Shown here piece by piece: positions 1 through 6,608 of a DNA stretch of 37,671 nucleotides (positions within the stretch are counted from its first letter, which is position 1; the number at the start of each line of letters is the position of its first letter). This DNA is from Sulfurimonas sp. (GTDB lineage Bacteria; Campylobacterota; Campylobacteria; Campylobacterales; Sulfurimonadaceae). Position numbers and translations under genes: made by a program. The DNA is taken from contig JAKITC010000017.1 in assembly GCA_021648285.1 (NCBI GenBank), forward strand, positions 1 through 37,671, in the 5' to 3' direction. A model generated the notes under the pieces. The model did no database searches and was not told where the DNA came from. It was given only the letters and a program-made list of their open reading frames with translations.

Positions 1-263
1 AGCCTGTTATAACCTAAGACGGACACCTGCACTGGCTAGAGCTAGGAACTGATACCAAAAGAACAAAAAAGAGAGAGATTGCGATACAAATCAGTAAAAA
101 ATAGAAAAATAGTCTAAAAAATCACTTCAAAATTGAAAGTGAATTTTTAAAATGCTAGAATATCAAAATCAAGAAGAATCAGCTGGCTTGTTCAGAGGGT
201 TCAATTTATATCTGTTTAAAACCTAAAAAAACATTACTGTTTTAATTAATTTTTCTAAAACAA
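1..263. other. Left-edge AT-rich sequence without a supported gene
   Basis: No open frame of useful length with a ribosome binding site is visible on either strand. Short stop-broken frames near the left edge contain Arg/Lys-rich codons but no recognisable family. Positions 192-206 carry the 15-mer TCAGAGGGTTCAATT, which recurs exactly at 27247-27261 in another intergenic region, so part of this stretch may be a dispersed repeat. The sequence before position 1 is not available, so a gene tail ending here cannot be excluded. Confidence 0.4.
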
Positions 264-473
264 TTAATTATCATGCTTTTTAAACTGTTCTAACCACTCC
301 ATATCTGATTCTTTTGAATTCTCTTTTTGATCAAGCAGAGAATCTATAATGCTGATGAGCGTTTTTTCGTCCATAAACTCCAGTAAAGCAGGGTTTATGT
401 CTGTTTTGTGAATGCCATCGTATGTGTTCAGTAGGTTCTGTATATCATTTATTAATTGTTCTTTTTTACTCAT
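264..473 (-). CDS. Small acidic hypothetical protein coupled to the glucosaminidase gene
   Basis: A 69-residue protein of unknown function is read from an ATG at 473 that overlaps the TGA of the upstream glucosaminidase gene (ATGA, 4 nt), a typical translational-coupling arrangement. An in-frame ATG at 485 would give 73 residues but sits almost directly on the AAAAAGG ribosome binding site, so the shorter form is preferred. The sequence is charged and looks largely helical. It has no signal peptide, membrane segment or cysteine, and includes the stretch LLEFMDEKTLISIIDSLL, which looks like an amphipathic helix pair. It probably shares a transcript with the glucosaminidase. I do not recognise the family, and the coding call rests on the overlap and reasonable composition. 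Confidence 0.6.
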   Translation of the reverse strand: MSKKEQLINDIQNLLNTYDGIHKTDINPALLEFMDEKTLISIIDSLLDQKENSKESDMEWLEQFKKHDN

Positions 474-1252
474 TTGTTTATCCATGCCTTTTTAAAACTC
501 ATTTTTTTAACATACATATCAGTACTTAGCTTTACTAAACCAACTCTATTCATAATTAATTTAGCTTTTTTTGGCCAAGTTTTTCTATAGTTAAATGAAT
601 GAGGTTGTCCGCCAATCATGTCTATAAACTTTTTATTTGTTTCTTTGTTAAATAGCACTTCCATGCCTTTGCTAGATATTTCTTTATCAAGCCAGGCTCT
701 AGCATCTCTAAACACTTTTACATTAGAACTAGTTTTAATCCATCGCGTTGCAAAATCATTCAAACAAGCTTTACACGCTTCGTCTTTTAGCTTTTTATCG
801 TACAGTAATAATTCTAGGTTTTTAGTAGAACCTGCGTGAGGCTCTGGTCTATAATCCCTTTTTAAACTTTTTGGTCGTTTTTTCCACGATAAATCATCCC
901 TGGAGTGTTTTTTTATCTCTTTGGCATCAAATATAACCATTTTACTTGATTTAGAGTAGGGTAGATAAAGTCTTGGTAACTCCCTATCACCTTTAAATGC
1001 CCCTAAACTAAGTATGTTCCCGGTGATTTGTGCAACATAACCACTGCCGTATCCTGATTCTAATCCGGCAATTGCCATAATAGCTGCAGGAGGAAGTTTA
1101 TACCTTAATCCAATCTCTATAGTATTTAAACTGATATCAGAGTAAAAACTTTCGACATGTGAATACTTTCTAAAGCTGAATTGGCTTGAATGCAAGCTTG
1201 TTAAACTAGTAAGTAATAATAGCAGTATTAAAAACGGTGTTTTAAACATCAT
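470..1252 (-). CDS. Secreted glucosaminidase (Bax/FlgJ-like peptidoglycan hydrolase)
   Basis: Predicted exported N-acetylglucosaminidase of the glucosaminidase superfamily (Bax/FlgJ-type), which cleaves peptidoglycan glycan strands. Residues 1-23 form a signal peptide (Lys4, then a Leu-rich core, ending near HSS). The family core lies at residues 45-90: YKLPPAAIMAIAGLESGYG places the expected catalytic Glu at 65, followed by a GNILSLGAFKG segment typical of this fold. Two Cys (KACKAC-like, residues about 160-163) could form a disulfide. The C-terminal third is basic. Start: ATGATG at 1252, with GAGG about 12 nt upstream, so either Met is possible. It is followed by an overlapping 69-aa gene. 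The family assignment is good; the precise bond cleaved and physiological role are inferred. It is not next to flagellar rod genes, so a FlgJ role is unlikely. Confidence 0.8.
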   Translation of the reverse strand: MMFKTPFLILLLLLTSLTSLHSSQFSFRKYSHVESFYSDISLNTIEIGLRYKLPPAAIMAIAGLESGYGSGYVAQITGNILSLGAFKGDRELPRLYLPYSKSSKMVIFDAKEIKKHSRDDLSWKKRPKSLKRDYRPEPHAGSTKNLELLLYDKKLKDEACKACLNDFATRWIKTSSNVKVFRDARAWLDKEISSKGMEVLFNKETNKKFIDMIGGQPHSFNYRKTWPKKAKLIMNRVGLVKLSTDMYVKKMSFKKAWINK

Positions 1253-1340
1253 TAGTATAGCAATCCTCTTTAGTATTGGTTAACATAATGTAAATTCTCT
1301 TGAAAATAGTTTTGCCCCTATTCATTTGATAAGTGGTGAT

Positions 1341-1508
1341 TTAGACATGGCTTCCCGTGTCTCTTTGACATTTAGATTCATCACTCATGCAGTCACATTG
1401 ATCGGTTTGACATCTTTCAACCATCTCAACAACATTTTGCTTTTGAACAGCTCCGCTAAATGTAATCTTTACGCCATTTTCTTGCGCTGTAACATATGCT
1501 CTTTTCAT
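1341..1508 (-). CDS. Cys-rich 55-residue microprotein
   Basis: Small protein of unknown function. The chosen ATG at 1508 lies 6-7 nt after AAGGA, whereas the upstream in-frame ATG at 1529 has no ribosome binding site. The N-terminal half alternates charged and beta-prone residues (VTAQENGVKITFSG). The C-terminal half carries a cluster of four Cys (RCQTDQCDCMSDESKCQ), suggesting metal or Fe-S binding or disulfides. There is no signal peptide. It stands alone between the glucosaminidase gene and a 141-aa hypothetical gene, all on the minus strand with gaps of about 85 nt on each side. It could be a metal-binding or redox-responsive accessory protein, but that is only inference from the Cys pattern. 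I do not recognise a named family. Confidence 0.55.
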   Translation of the reverse strand: MKRAYVTAQENGVKITFSGAVQKQNVVEMVERCQTDQCDCMSDESKCQRDTGSHV

Positions 1509-1591
1509 TTTCATTTCCTTAATAAGCATTGATATTAAATAGTATTTATCGTACTGTAGGTATTAGGTATATTACTATTTATTCTTTTCCC

Positions 1592-2017
1592 TTATCTATA
1601 ACGATCTAACCAAAACTTACTGAGTTGTGGTGTATTCTTTCTATACTGCATCAACCATTCAATAGCGTCAACATAAATTTTCATTTCACTTAATCCGCTA
1701 AATGTCTCGGTGTGATACCTATTGACAGTATTAAGTAGGTTAGGTACTGTTATATAAAGATTGAATGTTAATATAACTATCCTTGCATCAAGATCACTAT
1801 GTGTCGTTTCTGATACTGTCTTAAAACCATTTGTGTAGCCTATTAAATAGTCACGGCAATGGGTATAAACAAATGTATGTATATTCATGTACTCCACGGA
1901 GTTTTCTTCACTATTTATAATCTCGATGTTGTTGTACCCGTGATTATATCTAGCTACATAATGAGAATTTAGTTTCAGCACTTCTTTTGTAAATGCTTGT
2001 GTTAATTCTTTAATCAT
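1592..2017 (-). CDS. Hypothetical protein, 141 aa
   Basis: Unrecognised cytoplasmic protein. The start ATG at 2017 is preceded by GAGGGT with a 6-nt spacer and, further upstream, a TATAAT at 2046-2051, so expression is plausible. The sequence is rich in Tyr, Asn, His and Thr (NSHYVARYNHGYNN; HTFVYTHCRDYLIGYTNG) with one Cys, and has no clear membrane segment or signal peptide. It ends in an aromatic basic tail (KFWLDRYR). It is the first gene read leftward from the integrase scrap next to rnpB and may be leftover cargo of a lost element. No catalytic motif is visible, and no function is proposed. Confidence 0.6.
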   Translation of the reverse strand: MIKELTQAFTKEVLKLNSHYVARYNHGYNNIEIINSEENSVEYMNIHTFVYTHCRDYLIGYTNGFKTVSETTHSDLDARIVILTFNLYITVPNLLNTVNRYHTETFSGLSEMKIYVDAIEWLMQYRKNTPQLSKFWLDRYR

Positions 2018-2045
2018 TATCTACCCTCATATATATAGTATTGTA

Positions 2046-2051
2046 ATTATA
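2046..2051 (-). promoter_or_regulatory. -10 box upstream of the 141-aa gene
   Basis: TATAAT on the minus strand, about 29 nt upstream of the ATG at 2017. It would place the transcript start near 2039. No clear -35 is seen, which is normal for the T-rich promoters of Campylobacterota. Confidence 0.45.
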
Positions 2052-2106
2052 TCAAATATATCATTGAATTTTGTGTTAAAAGCACTCCGCATATAAATTG
2101 TAATGA

Positions 2107-2270
2107 ACTAGAAAAGATAGTATTAACGAGTTAGCAGGTCTTTTGGGTCATTCTATAAAGTAACCCTTGAGCATTATGCTAGTGTTATTAAGTCTGATAA
2201 CATTGATTTAGGTGCTAATTTTCTCTTTTCGGTCAAGATACGGTCAAGATTAATAATGAGGATGGCTTGA
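2107..2270 (+). pseudogene. Frameshifted C-terminal remnant of a tyrosine recombinase (phage-type integrase)
   Basis: Codons at 2107-2160 read TRKDSINELAGLLGHSIK and then hit TAA. Shifting frame at 2157 continues the family pattern as KVTLEHYASVIKSDNIDLGA. Together they match the C-terminal signature of tyrosine recombinases, a LLGHSS-type box followed about 8 residues later by the catalytic Tyr in EHYA. The missing frame suggests a small indel. The N-terminal domain, the first catalytic Arg and the HxxR box are not visible, so this is a dead fragment. It lies about 30-140 nt from the 3' end of rnpB and is oriented towards it, which fits an integrase beside its attachment site. The directly repeated GTCAAGAT follows at about 2232-2250. 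Family recognition is fairly firm; the role of rnpB as target is inference. Confidence 0.65.
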
Positions 2271-2299
2271 AATCCCTATAATAAGGGTTTTAATGAGTT

Positions 2300-2661
2300 A
2301 GGTACAACGTAAGCCGAGTTTTGTTTTGATAGCATTAATCTACCACACCATTTACATAGTGTTTCTAGCGAAACAGTAGCTACAAGCTAAATATGGTGTA
2401 ATTACCGTTACCTACCCCTTAAGACGCTGACCATCTGTTTCTTGCTGCCATGTTGGGTTTACAAGCTCTCTATATTGCTATAGAGACTGGTGGTCTCTTA
2501 CACCACCTTTTCACCTTTACCTCTTCTAGCGAACTAGAAGCGGAAGTCTAATCTCTGTTGCACTTTCCCTCGCATTACTACGGCCATTAGTTAAATGGAA
2601 CACTGTCTTAGAGCAGCTCGGACTTTCCTCTTGAGTTATCAAGTATCTATCTGTTGTACCT
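2300..2661 (-). ncRNA. rnpB: RNase P RNA (M1 RNA)
   Basis: Catalytic RNA of ribonuclease P, which trims tRNA 5' leaders. Read on the minus strand, the 5' part contains the hallmark GAGGAAAGTCCGAGCTGC. The middle has AAGGTGAAAAGGTGG followed by GTAAGAGACCACCAG, a bacterial type A feature, and the 3' part has AAAACTCGGCTTA, the variant of the conserved CCGGCTTA region. The ends were set by helix P1: AGGTACAAC at the 5' end (2653-2661) is a perfect 9-bp complement of GTTGTACCT at the 3' end (2300-2308), giving about 362 nt. A weak hairpin (AAACCCT...AGGGATTT, near 2271-2291) lies just downstream and may end transcription. Confidence 0.93.
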
Positions 2662-2666
2662 GTAAA

Positions 2667-2672
2667 ATAATA
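2667..2672 (-). promoter_or_regulatory. Probable rnpB -10 box
   Basis: TATTAT on the minus strand, 5 nt before the P1 helix, so the RNA would start close to 2661. The sequence upstream is T/A-rich with no strong -35. Confidence 0.45.
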
Positions 2673-2709
2673 CTATTTTTTCTTTAAATTAGCCCCTAAA
2701 TCATCAAGT

Positions 2710-2823
2710 GAACGATTGTTCTTATTTTATTTATGTTATATGAACAAGTATTCTTTTTTATATAAGCTAAGATTAACAACTGTTCATATATAATACTTTT
2801 TAAGTTAACAAACGTTCATATAT
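2710..2823 (+). promoter_or_regulatory. TetR operator cluster and tetR promoter
   Basis: Four related sites lie between rnpB and the TetR gene: GAACGATTGTTC (2710-2721, near-palindrome), TGAACAAGTATTC (2741-2753), and two copies of an 18-mer, TTAACAACTGTTCATATA (2773-2790) and TTAACAAACGTTCATATA (2806-2823), identical at 16 of 18 positions and 33 nt apart, about three helical turns. A TATAAT -10 box at 2789-2794 sits between the last two, so binding there would block transcription of the regulator. This layout fits autorepression. That the TetR protein binds these sites is inference. Confidence 0.6.
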
Positions 2824-2839
2824 CAAGAAAGGTCTTTAA

Positions 2840-3457
2840 ATGCCCAATACAACGACATTCCCAAAGAAGACAAACACTAAGCAAAAGATACTAAAAGTCT
2901 CATCCACCCTATTCTCAGAGCATGGCTATAGGGGTACAAGTGTGCGCAAAATAGCTTCTGCAGTAGGTATTAGAGAGAGTGCTTTATATAATCACTTTAA
3001 AAACAAAGAGGAGATATTTCTTAGCGTTGCAAAAGAGATATTTGCTTCGCCCTTCTCTGCCGGTGATGAGGATATTAAAGAATCTGCGCTTAAAGGAAAA
3101 GCTTTTTTACAGAAGTTTGCTATGCAGTATAAGCTGCTTACATTCGACAAGAACAACGAGAACATGTTTAGGCTGCTAATGATAGAACTTTTTGCTAATA
3201 AAGAGCTCAGAGAGCAGTTTATGGATGAATTCCATACGCAGAACATTAAAATGCTCTCTGAGGCGTTCTTTATAATGATGCAGAACAATCTTATACGCTC
3301 ATCAGATCCAATGATGGTAGCATATGAGTTTCTATCCACCCTATTCTACATTAGACTACAGATAACACTTATGAGGTTCGATAACAGCTCTACTAACAGT
3401 ATGTCAACTCAGTTTGAGAAACATGTAGAGTTCTTTTGGGAGAATATTAGAGTCTAG
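2840..3457 (+). CDS. TetR/AcrR-family transcriptional regulator
   Basis: DNA-binding repressor of the TetR family, 205 residues, a usual length. Residues 14-60 carry the diagnostic N-terminal domain: KQKILKVSSTLFSEHGYRGT, then the helix-turn-helix TSVRKIASAVGIRESALYNHF at about 33-53. The remaining helical domain (residues 65-205) is the ligand-binding and dimerisation part, is variable in the family, and gives no clue to the ligand. Start ATG at 2840 has AAAGG 8-9 nt upstream. The gene stands alone on the plus strand, divergent from rnpB and convergent with the oor operon, so its own promoter, with four operator-like sites, is the only obvious local target. No transporter or enzyme is linked to it. 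The effector and remote targets are unknown. Confidence 0.9.
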   Translation: MPNTTTFPKKTNTKQKILKVSSTLFSEHGYRGTSVRKIASAVGIRESALYNHFKNKEEIFLSVAKEIFASPFSAGDEDIKESALKGKAFLQKFAMQYKLLTFDKNNENMFRLLMIELFANKELREQFMDEFHTQNIKMLSEAFFIMMQNNLIRSSDPMMVAYEFLSTLFYIRLQITLMRFDNSSTNSMSTQFEKHVEFFWENIRV

Positions 3458-3504
3458 CATTTTCTATATATTGTGCGATATTAGTTAATATTAAAAATAG
3501 AGTC

Positions 3505-3530
3505 AAAAAAAACAACCCATTACAGGTTGT
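3505..3530 (-). terminator. Rho-independent terminator of the oor operon
   Basis: On the minus strand ACAACC, a 7-nt loop and GGTTGT form a 6-bp stem followed directly by about eight T residues. It lies 16 nt after the oorC stop codon. The convergent tetR gene ends about 50 nt away and may also end here. Confidence 0.85.
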
Positions 3531-3545
3531 CCTCTTGAAATATAA

Positions 3546-4103
3546 CTATTTAGCCATAGCTTCTTTAGCGTATTTTTCACCAAGCTCATAAGCTTTTTTA
3601 TTTACTTCATGAACTTTAGCTGGTACTTTTGATAACATTGTCTCTATTAGAGCAGTTTTATCAATAGCATTCATCATAGTATTTGCAATAGCAAGGGCAA
3701 CAACAGATTGAGTAATAACATTACCAACCTCTTCTTTTGCTATAGTAATAATAGGAATCTCATATATCTTCCATTTTTTTCTATCTTCATCAGTTGGATG
3801 AACAAGGTTCGGATCAACTACGATTATTCCACCAGGTTGAACACCATCTTTAAATGAATTGTAGCTCACATTGGCAACAGATAACATGAAACCAATCTCA
3901 CCATCATTCGCGTATGGGTAATAAATTTCTTCTTCATCTAACTGAATATCAACAACAGTTGGTCCACCACGAACTTGTGACGTGTATGTTGCCGTTTTTA
4001 GCCCTTCGCCACCAGTTTTAATTTTTGCAGCTGCAAAAATCTCACCAGCAAGAAGAACACCTTGACCACCAACACCTGTAAATCTCATTAATGTTTTACT
4101 CAC
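3546..4103 (-). CDS. oorC: 2-oxoglutarate:ferredoxin oxidoreductase, gamma subunit
   Basis: Gamma subunit (185 aa) of the four-subunit enzyme that interconverts 2-oxoglutarate + CoA and succinyl-CoA + CO2 using ferredoxin. In autotrophic Campylobacterota it runs reductively to fix CO2. The N-terminus MRFTGVGGQGVLLAGEI and the YTSQVRGGPTVVDIQL segment are characteristic of the gamma domain of the 2-oxoacid:acceptor oxidoreductase family. The start is GTG at 4103, preceded by AAGGAG with 5 nt between; the ATG five codons later has no ribosome binding site. It is the last gene of oorDABC, 9 nt after oorB, and is followed by a strong terminator. The family assignment is secure. Substrate preference for 2-oxoglutarate over pyruvate is inferred from the D-A-B-C order and the sucCD neighbours. 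Confidence 0.93.
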   Translation of the reverse strand: MSKTLMRFTGVGGQGVLLAGEIFAAAKIKTGGEGLKTATYTSQVRGGPTVVDIQLDEEEIYYPYANDGEIGFMLSVANVSYNSFKDGVQPGGIIVVDPNLVHPTDEDRKKWKIYEIPIITIAKEEVGNVITQSVVALAIANTMMNAIDKTALIETMLSKVPAKVHEVNKKAYELGEKYAKEAMAK

Positions 4104-4112
4104 AGTGTCTCC

Positions 4113-4970
4113 TTATATTTTTTTAGCAAAGTCATCTTGAGAAATTGGTTTTCTCAGACCTTGTTGAGCTTTTTGAATCTCTGCATACATATCACAATAC
4201 TCATCTGCTTCTGTATCTTGTTTTAAGATACCAGTAGGCAATAAGTTAAGTTGCTCTTCTGGTGTCATAGTGTCATATTTCTTTTTAGAAATAGTAATAC
4301 TATCAATCCACTCGAGGTTTTCCATAGCTGAAACCATTTTATTTTTTCTACCAAGGTTGATATGACAGTTAGAAAGCACTTCCATCATAGAAAACCCTTT
4401 GTGTTGCATCGCTTTAATCATAGCTTTTTCTAATTTCTTAGGGTCAAGCATAGACTCACGAGCAACAAATGAAGCTCCTGCAGCGATTGCTAAATCACAA
4501 GTATTAAAAGTTGGATCAATATTACCAGCTTTTTGTGTTACTGTCCACATACCTTTTGGAGTAGTAGGTGAAGTTTGTGAATTTGTTAAACCATATATGA
4601 AGTTGTTGATAATAATCATAGTCATATCAATATTTCTTCTACAACCATGGATAGTATGGTTACCACCAATAGCAAGGGCATCACCATCACCGGCAACACA
4701 AATAACCATTTTATCTGGACGAGAAAGTTTAATACCAGTTGCATAAGCTACTGTTCTACCATGAGTTGTATGCACTGTATTGAAATCAACATAAGAAGAA
4801 AATCTTCCTGAACAACCGATACCTGAAACTACACATATATCATCTTGATTTACGCCCATTTTTTCAATTGCTCTAACGAATGCTTTAAGAATAACACCAT
4901 CACCACAACCCCAACACCATAGTGTCGGCATTTTTTCAAGTCTTAAATATTTATCATAATTAAATGCCAT
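4113..4970 (-). CDS. oorB: 2-oxoglutarate:ferredoxin oxidoreductase, beta (TPP) subunit
   Basis: Thiamine-diphosphate-binding subunit, 285 aa. The TPP/Mg motif is GDGDALAIGGNH at residues 94-105 with the partner NNFIYGLTNSQTSPT starting at 122. Cys19 and Cys22 (CWGCG), Cys53 (IGCSGR) and a later Cys in LSNCHINLG are placed like the four ligands of the [4Fe-4S] cluster close to TPP. It pairs with OorA to make the catalytic centre. Start ATG at 4970 has AAGGAG upstream and lies 1 nt after the oorA stop, implying coupled translation. It is soluble and cytoplasmic, with length and motifs complete and nothing broken. Confidence 0.95.
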   Translation of the reverse strand: MAFNYDKYLRLEKMPTLWCWGCGDGVILKAFVRAIEKMGVNQDDICVVSGIGCSGRFSSYVDFNTVHTTHGRTVAYATGIKLSRPDKMVICVAGDGDALAIGGNHTIHGCRRNIDMTMIIINNFIYGLTNSQTSPTTPKGMWTVTQKAGNIDPTFNTCDLAIAAGASFVARESMLDPKKLEKAMIKAMQHKGFSMMEVLSNCHINLGRKNKMVSAMENLEWIDSITISKKKYDTMTPEEQLNLLPTGILKQDTEADEYCDMYAEIQKAQQGLRKPISQDDFAKKI

Positions 4971-4971
4971 C

Positions 4972-6105
4972 TTATAACTCCTTTACTTTATTTACAATCT
5001 CATATGGAGAGATTGGTCTACCATTAACTTTAAACAGACCCTCTATATCAAGTCTCGCAGCTGCACGTTGTACTTCACTGTGGAATTGACCAATGTTAAG
5101 CTCTACAACTAAAACTTTTTCAATTTTATCAGTATACTCTTTGATTTTTTCTGCTGGAGAAGGCCAGATAGTAATTGGTCTGAATAAACCAGCTTTGATG
5201 CCCTCTTTTCTAAGGTGTCTGATAGACTCTTTAGCAGCTAAAGAAACAGAACCGTAAGCAACAATCATAATCTCAGCGTCATCCATCATAAACTCTTCAT
5301 AAGACTCAACTTCATTTTTATGAACTTCAACTTTATCTTCTAATCTTTGGATTAGTTTTCTACAAGTTTCAATTTCCTCAGTTGGGAAACCATTTTTATC
5401 ATGGTGAAGACCCGTAAAGTGATATCTGTAACCTTCAAACATTGGGTTAAGAACAGCTGGTTCAGTTGGACCACATTCATATGGAAAATAATCTTCTGGA
5501 GCGCCATCAAATCTTTTTCTAGGAACGATTCCAGCTTCAACATCTTCTATAGTTGGAATATCAGCTTTACCATGCATATGACCAATTGTCTCATCTAATA
5601 AAACAATAACCGGTTGCATAAATCTATCAGCAATATTAAACGCTCTTACAACTTCTGTGTAACATTCAGCTAGTGAACCTGCACATAAAGTGATTGATTT
5701 ATAATCACCATGTGATGGGTTTTTAGACTGAAGGATATCACCTTGAGATACACGAGTTGGAAGACCAGTTGATGGACCACCACGCATAACATTAATACAA
5801 ACTAAAGGTACTTCTGCCATTTGAGCAAGACCTAAGTTTTCAGCTTTTAAAGACATACCTGGGCCAGATGTAGCAGTTAATGCTCTGTCTCCAGCCATAG
5901 CAGCACCTATAACACAACAAATACCAGCTATCTCATCTTCCATTTGAATTGCTACTCCACCTTTTTTAGGTAAAAGGTCAGAACATACATGCATTATCTC
6001 AGATGATGGTGTTAGTGGATAACCACCAAAAAATTTACAACCAGCATCAACTGCTGCTATTGCAGCCAGTTCATTACCGGTAGATATTACTTCTCTAGTT
6101 GCCAT
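4972..6105 (-). CDS. oorA: 2-oxoglutarate:ferredoxin oxidoreductase, alpha subunit
   Basis: Alpha subunit, 377 aa, carrying the pyrimidine-binding and C-terminal transketolase-like domains. Signature segments are YPLTPSSEIMHV (residues 29-40), the ATSGPGMSLKAENLGLA stretch (about 79-95) and MRGGPSTGLPTRVSQGD (about 108-124). The C-terminal part (from about 280) has the MIVAYGSVSLAAKE and LFRPITIWPSP elements of domain II. Its ATG at 6105 shares the A of the oorD TAA stop (TAATG), with AAGGAG upstream inside the oorD coding end. With oorB, oorC and oorD it forms one transcription unit. It shows no odd features, and CoA and 2-oxoglutarate specificity are inferred from the operon. Confidence 0.95.
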   Translation of the reverse strand: MATREVISTGNELAAIAAVDAGCKFFGGYPLTPSSEIMHVCSDLLPKKGGVAIQMEDEIAGICCVIGAAMAGDRALTATSGPGMSLKAENLGLAQMAEVPLVCINVMRGGPSTGLPTRVSQGDILQSKNPSHGDYKSITLCAGSLAECYTEVVRAFNIADRFMQPVIVLLDETIGHMHGKADIPTIEDVEAGIVPRKRFDGAPEDYFPYECGPTEPAVLNPMFEGYRYHFTGLHHDKNGFPTEEIETCRKLIQRLEDKVEVHKNEVESYEEFMMDDAEIMIVAYGSVSLAAKESIRHLRKEGIKAGLFRPITIWPSPAEKIKEYTDKIEKVLVVELNIGQFHSEVQRAAARLDIEGLFKVNGRPISPYEIVNKVKEL

Positions 6106-6455
6106 TATTCAGCTCCTTTTATGTCAAGTGCCATATAGTTATTAGCAATAACAGCTACTTGTCTCTCTTTAGATTCGTCAGTAAGTTTAGCAAAACTAAA
6201 GCCTGCTGCTTTATATTCTGCTTTATCTGCTACATAAATAGCAAAGTCCGGACAAGCAAGTTCGCACTCATTACATCCGATACAGGCTTCTGGATGCTGA
6301 ATTGAAATCATTGCACCAAGTGTTGATGTTGACTCATATACCATACCAAGAACGCCCGATGGACATACTGATACACAAATATCACATGCCTTGCAGTTAT
6401 CAGTATTAACCCATACAGGTTGATTACCTGGGTTTTCAGTTTTAAAAGTTCCCAT
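6105..6455 (-). CDS. oorD: 2-oxoglutarate:ferredoxin oxidoreductase, delta (ferredoxin) subunit
   Basis: Two-cluster ferredoxin-like subunit, 116 aa, passing electrons between the OorB cluster and free ferredoxin. Two CxxCxxCxxxCP motifs are complete: Cys21, 24, 27, 31 and Cys58, 61, 64, 68, each expected to build a mixed-ligand [4Fe-4S] pair. Start ATG at 6455 follows AGGAG with a 6-nt spacer. It is the first gene of oorDABC. The 153-nt gap to sucD holds a near-perfect palindrome at 6497-6516 that may be a control site. Its stop overlaps the oorA start by one base. Confidence 0.94.
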   Translation of the reverse strand: MGTFKTENPGNQPVWVNTDNCKACDICVSVCPSGVLGMVYESTSTLGAMISIQHPEACIGCNECELACPDFAIYVADKAEYKAAGFSFAKLTDESKERQVAVIANNYMALDIKGAE

Positions 6456-6496
6456 TTATTCTCCTATTATTAAAATACAATTTAGTCTTGTATGTT

Positions 6497-6516
6497 ATTC
6501 TTTGTAAACAAAGAGT
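6497..6516. promoter_or_regulatory. Palindrome upstream of oorD (possible operator)
   Basis: TCTTTGT-AA-ACAAAGA at 6499-6514 is a perfect 7+7 palindrome that extends one step further on each side after a single mismatch. It sits about 42-60 nt upstream of the oorD ATG in the gap after sucD. It lacks a T-run and is AT-rich, so an operator is more likely than a terminator. The binding protein is unknown. Confidence 0.4.
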
Positions 6517-6608
6517 ATCTAAGTTTATATAACATTATTCTATAATTGTGCTGATAACGCTTCATAAATATAACAGATGTTACATTACGAGGCTCGCACT
6601 AATATAAA

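Noticed and set aside
1..120. Possible transposase C-terminal end at the left edge (short frames with YNLRRTPAL-like residues)
   Set aside because: Frames are interrupted by stops within about 15 codons and no DDE or terminal inverted repeat is visible.
192..206. TCAGAGGGTTCAATT read as a tRNA T-arm (GGTTCAATT core) and thus an att remnant
   Set aside because: The matching 3' stem strand is not present at either copy, and there is no adjacent acceptor sequence.
2840..3457. TetR gene as regulator of the oor operon
   Set aside because: The two are convergent with a terminator between, and no operator-like GAAC/GTTC site was seen upstream of oorD.
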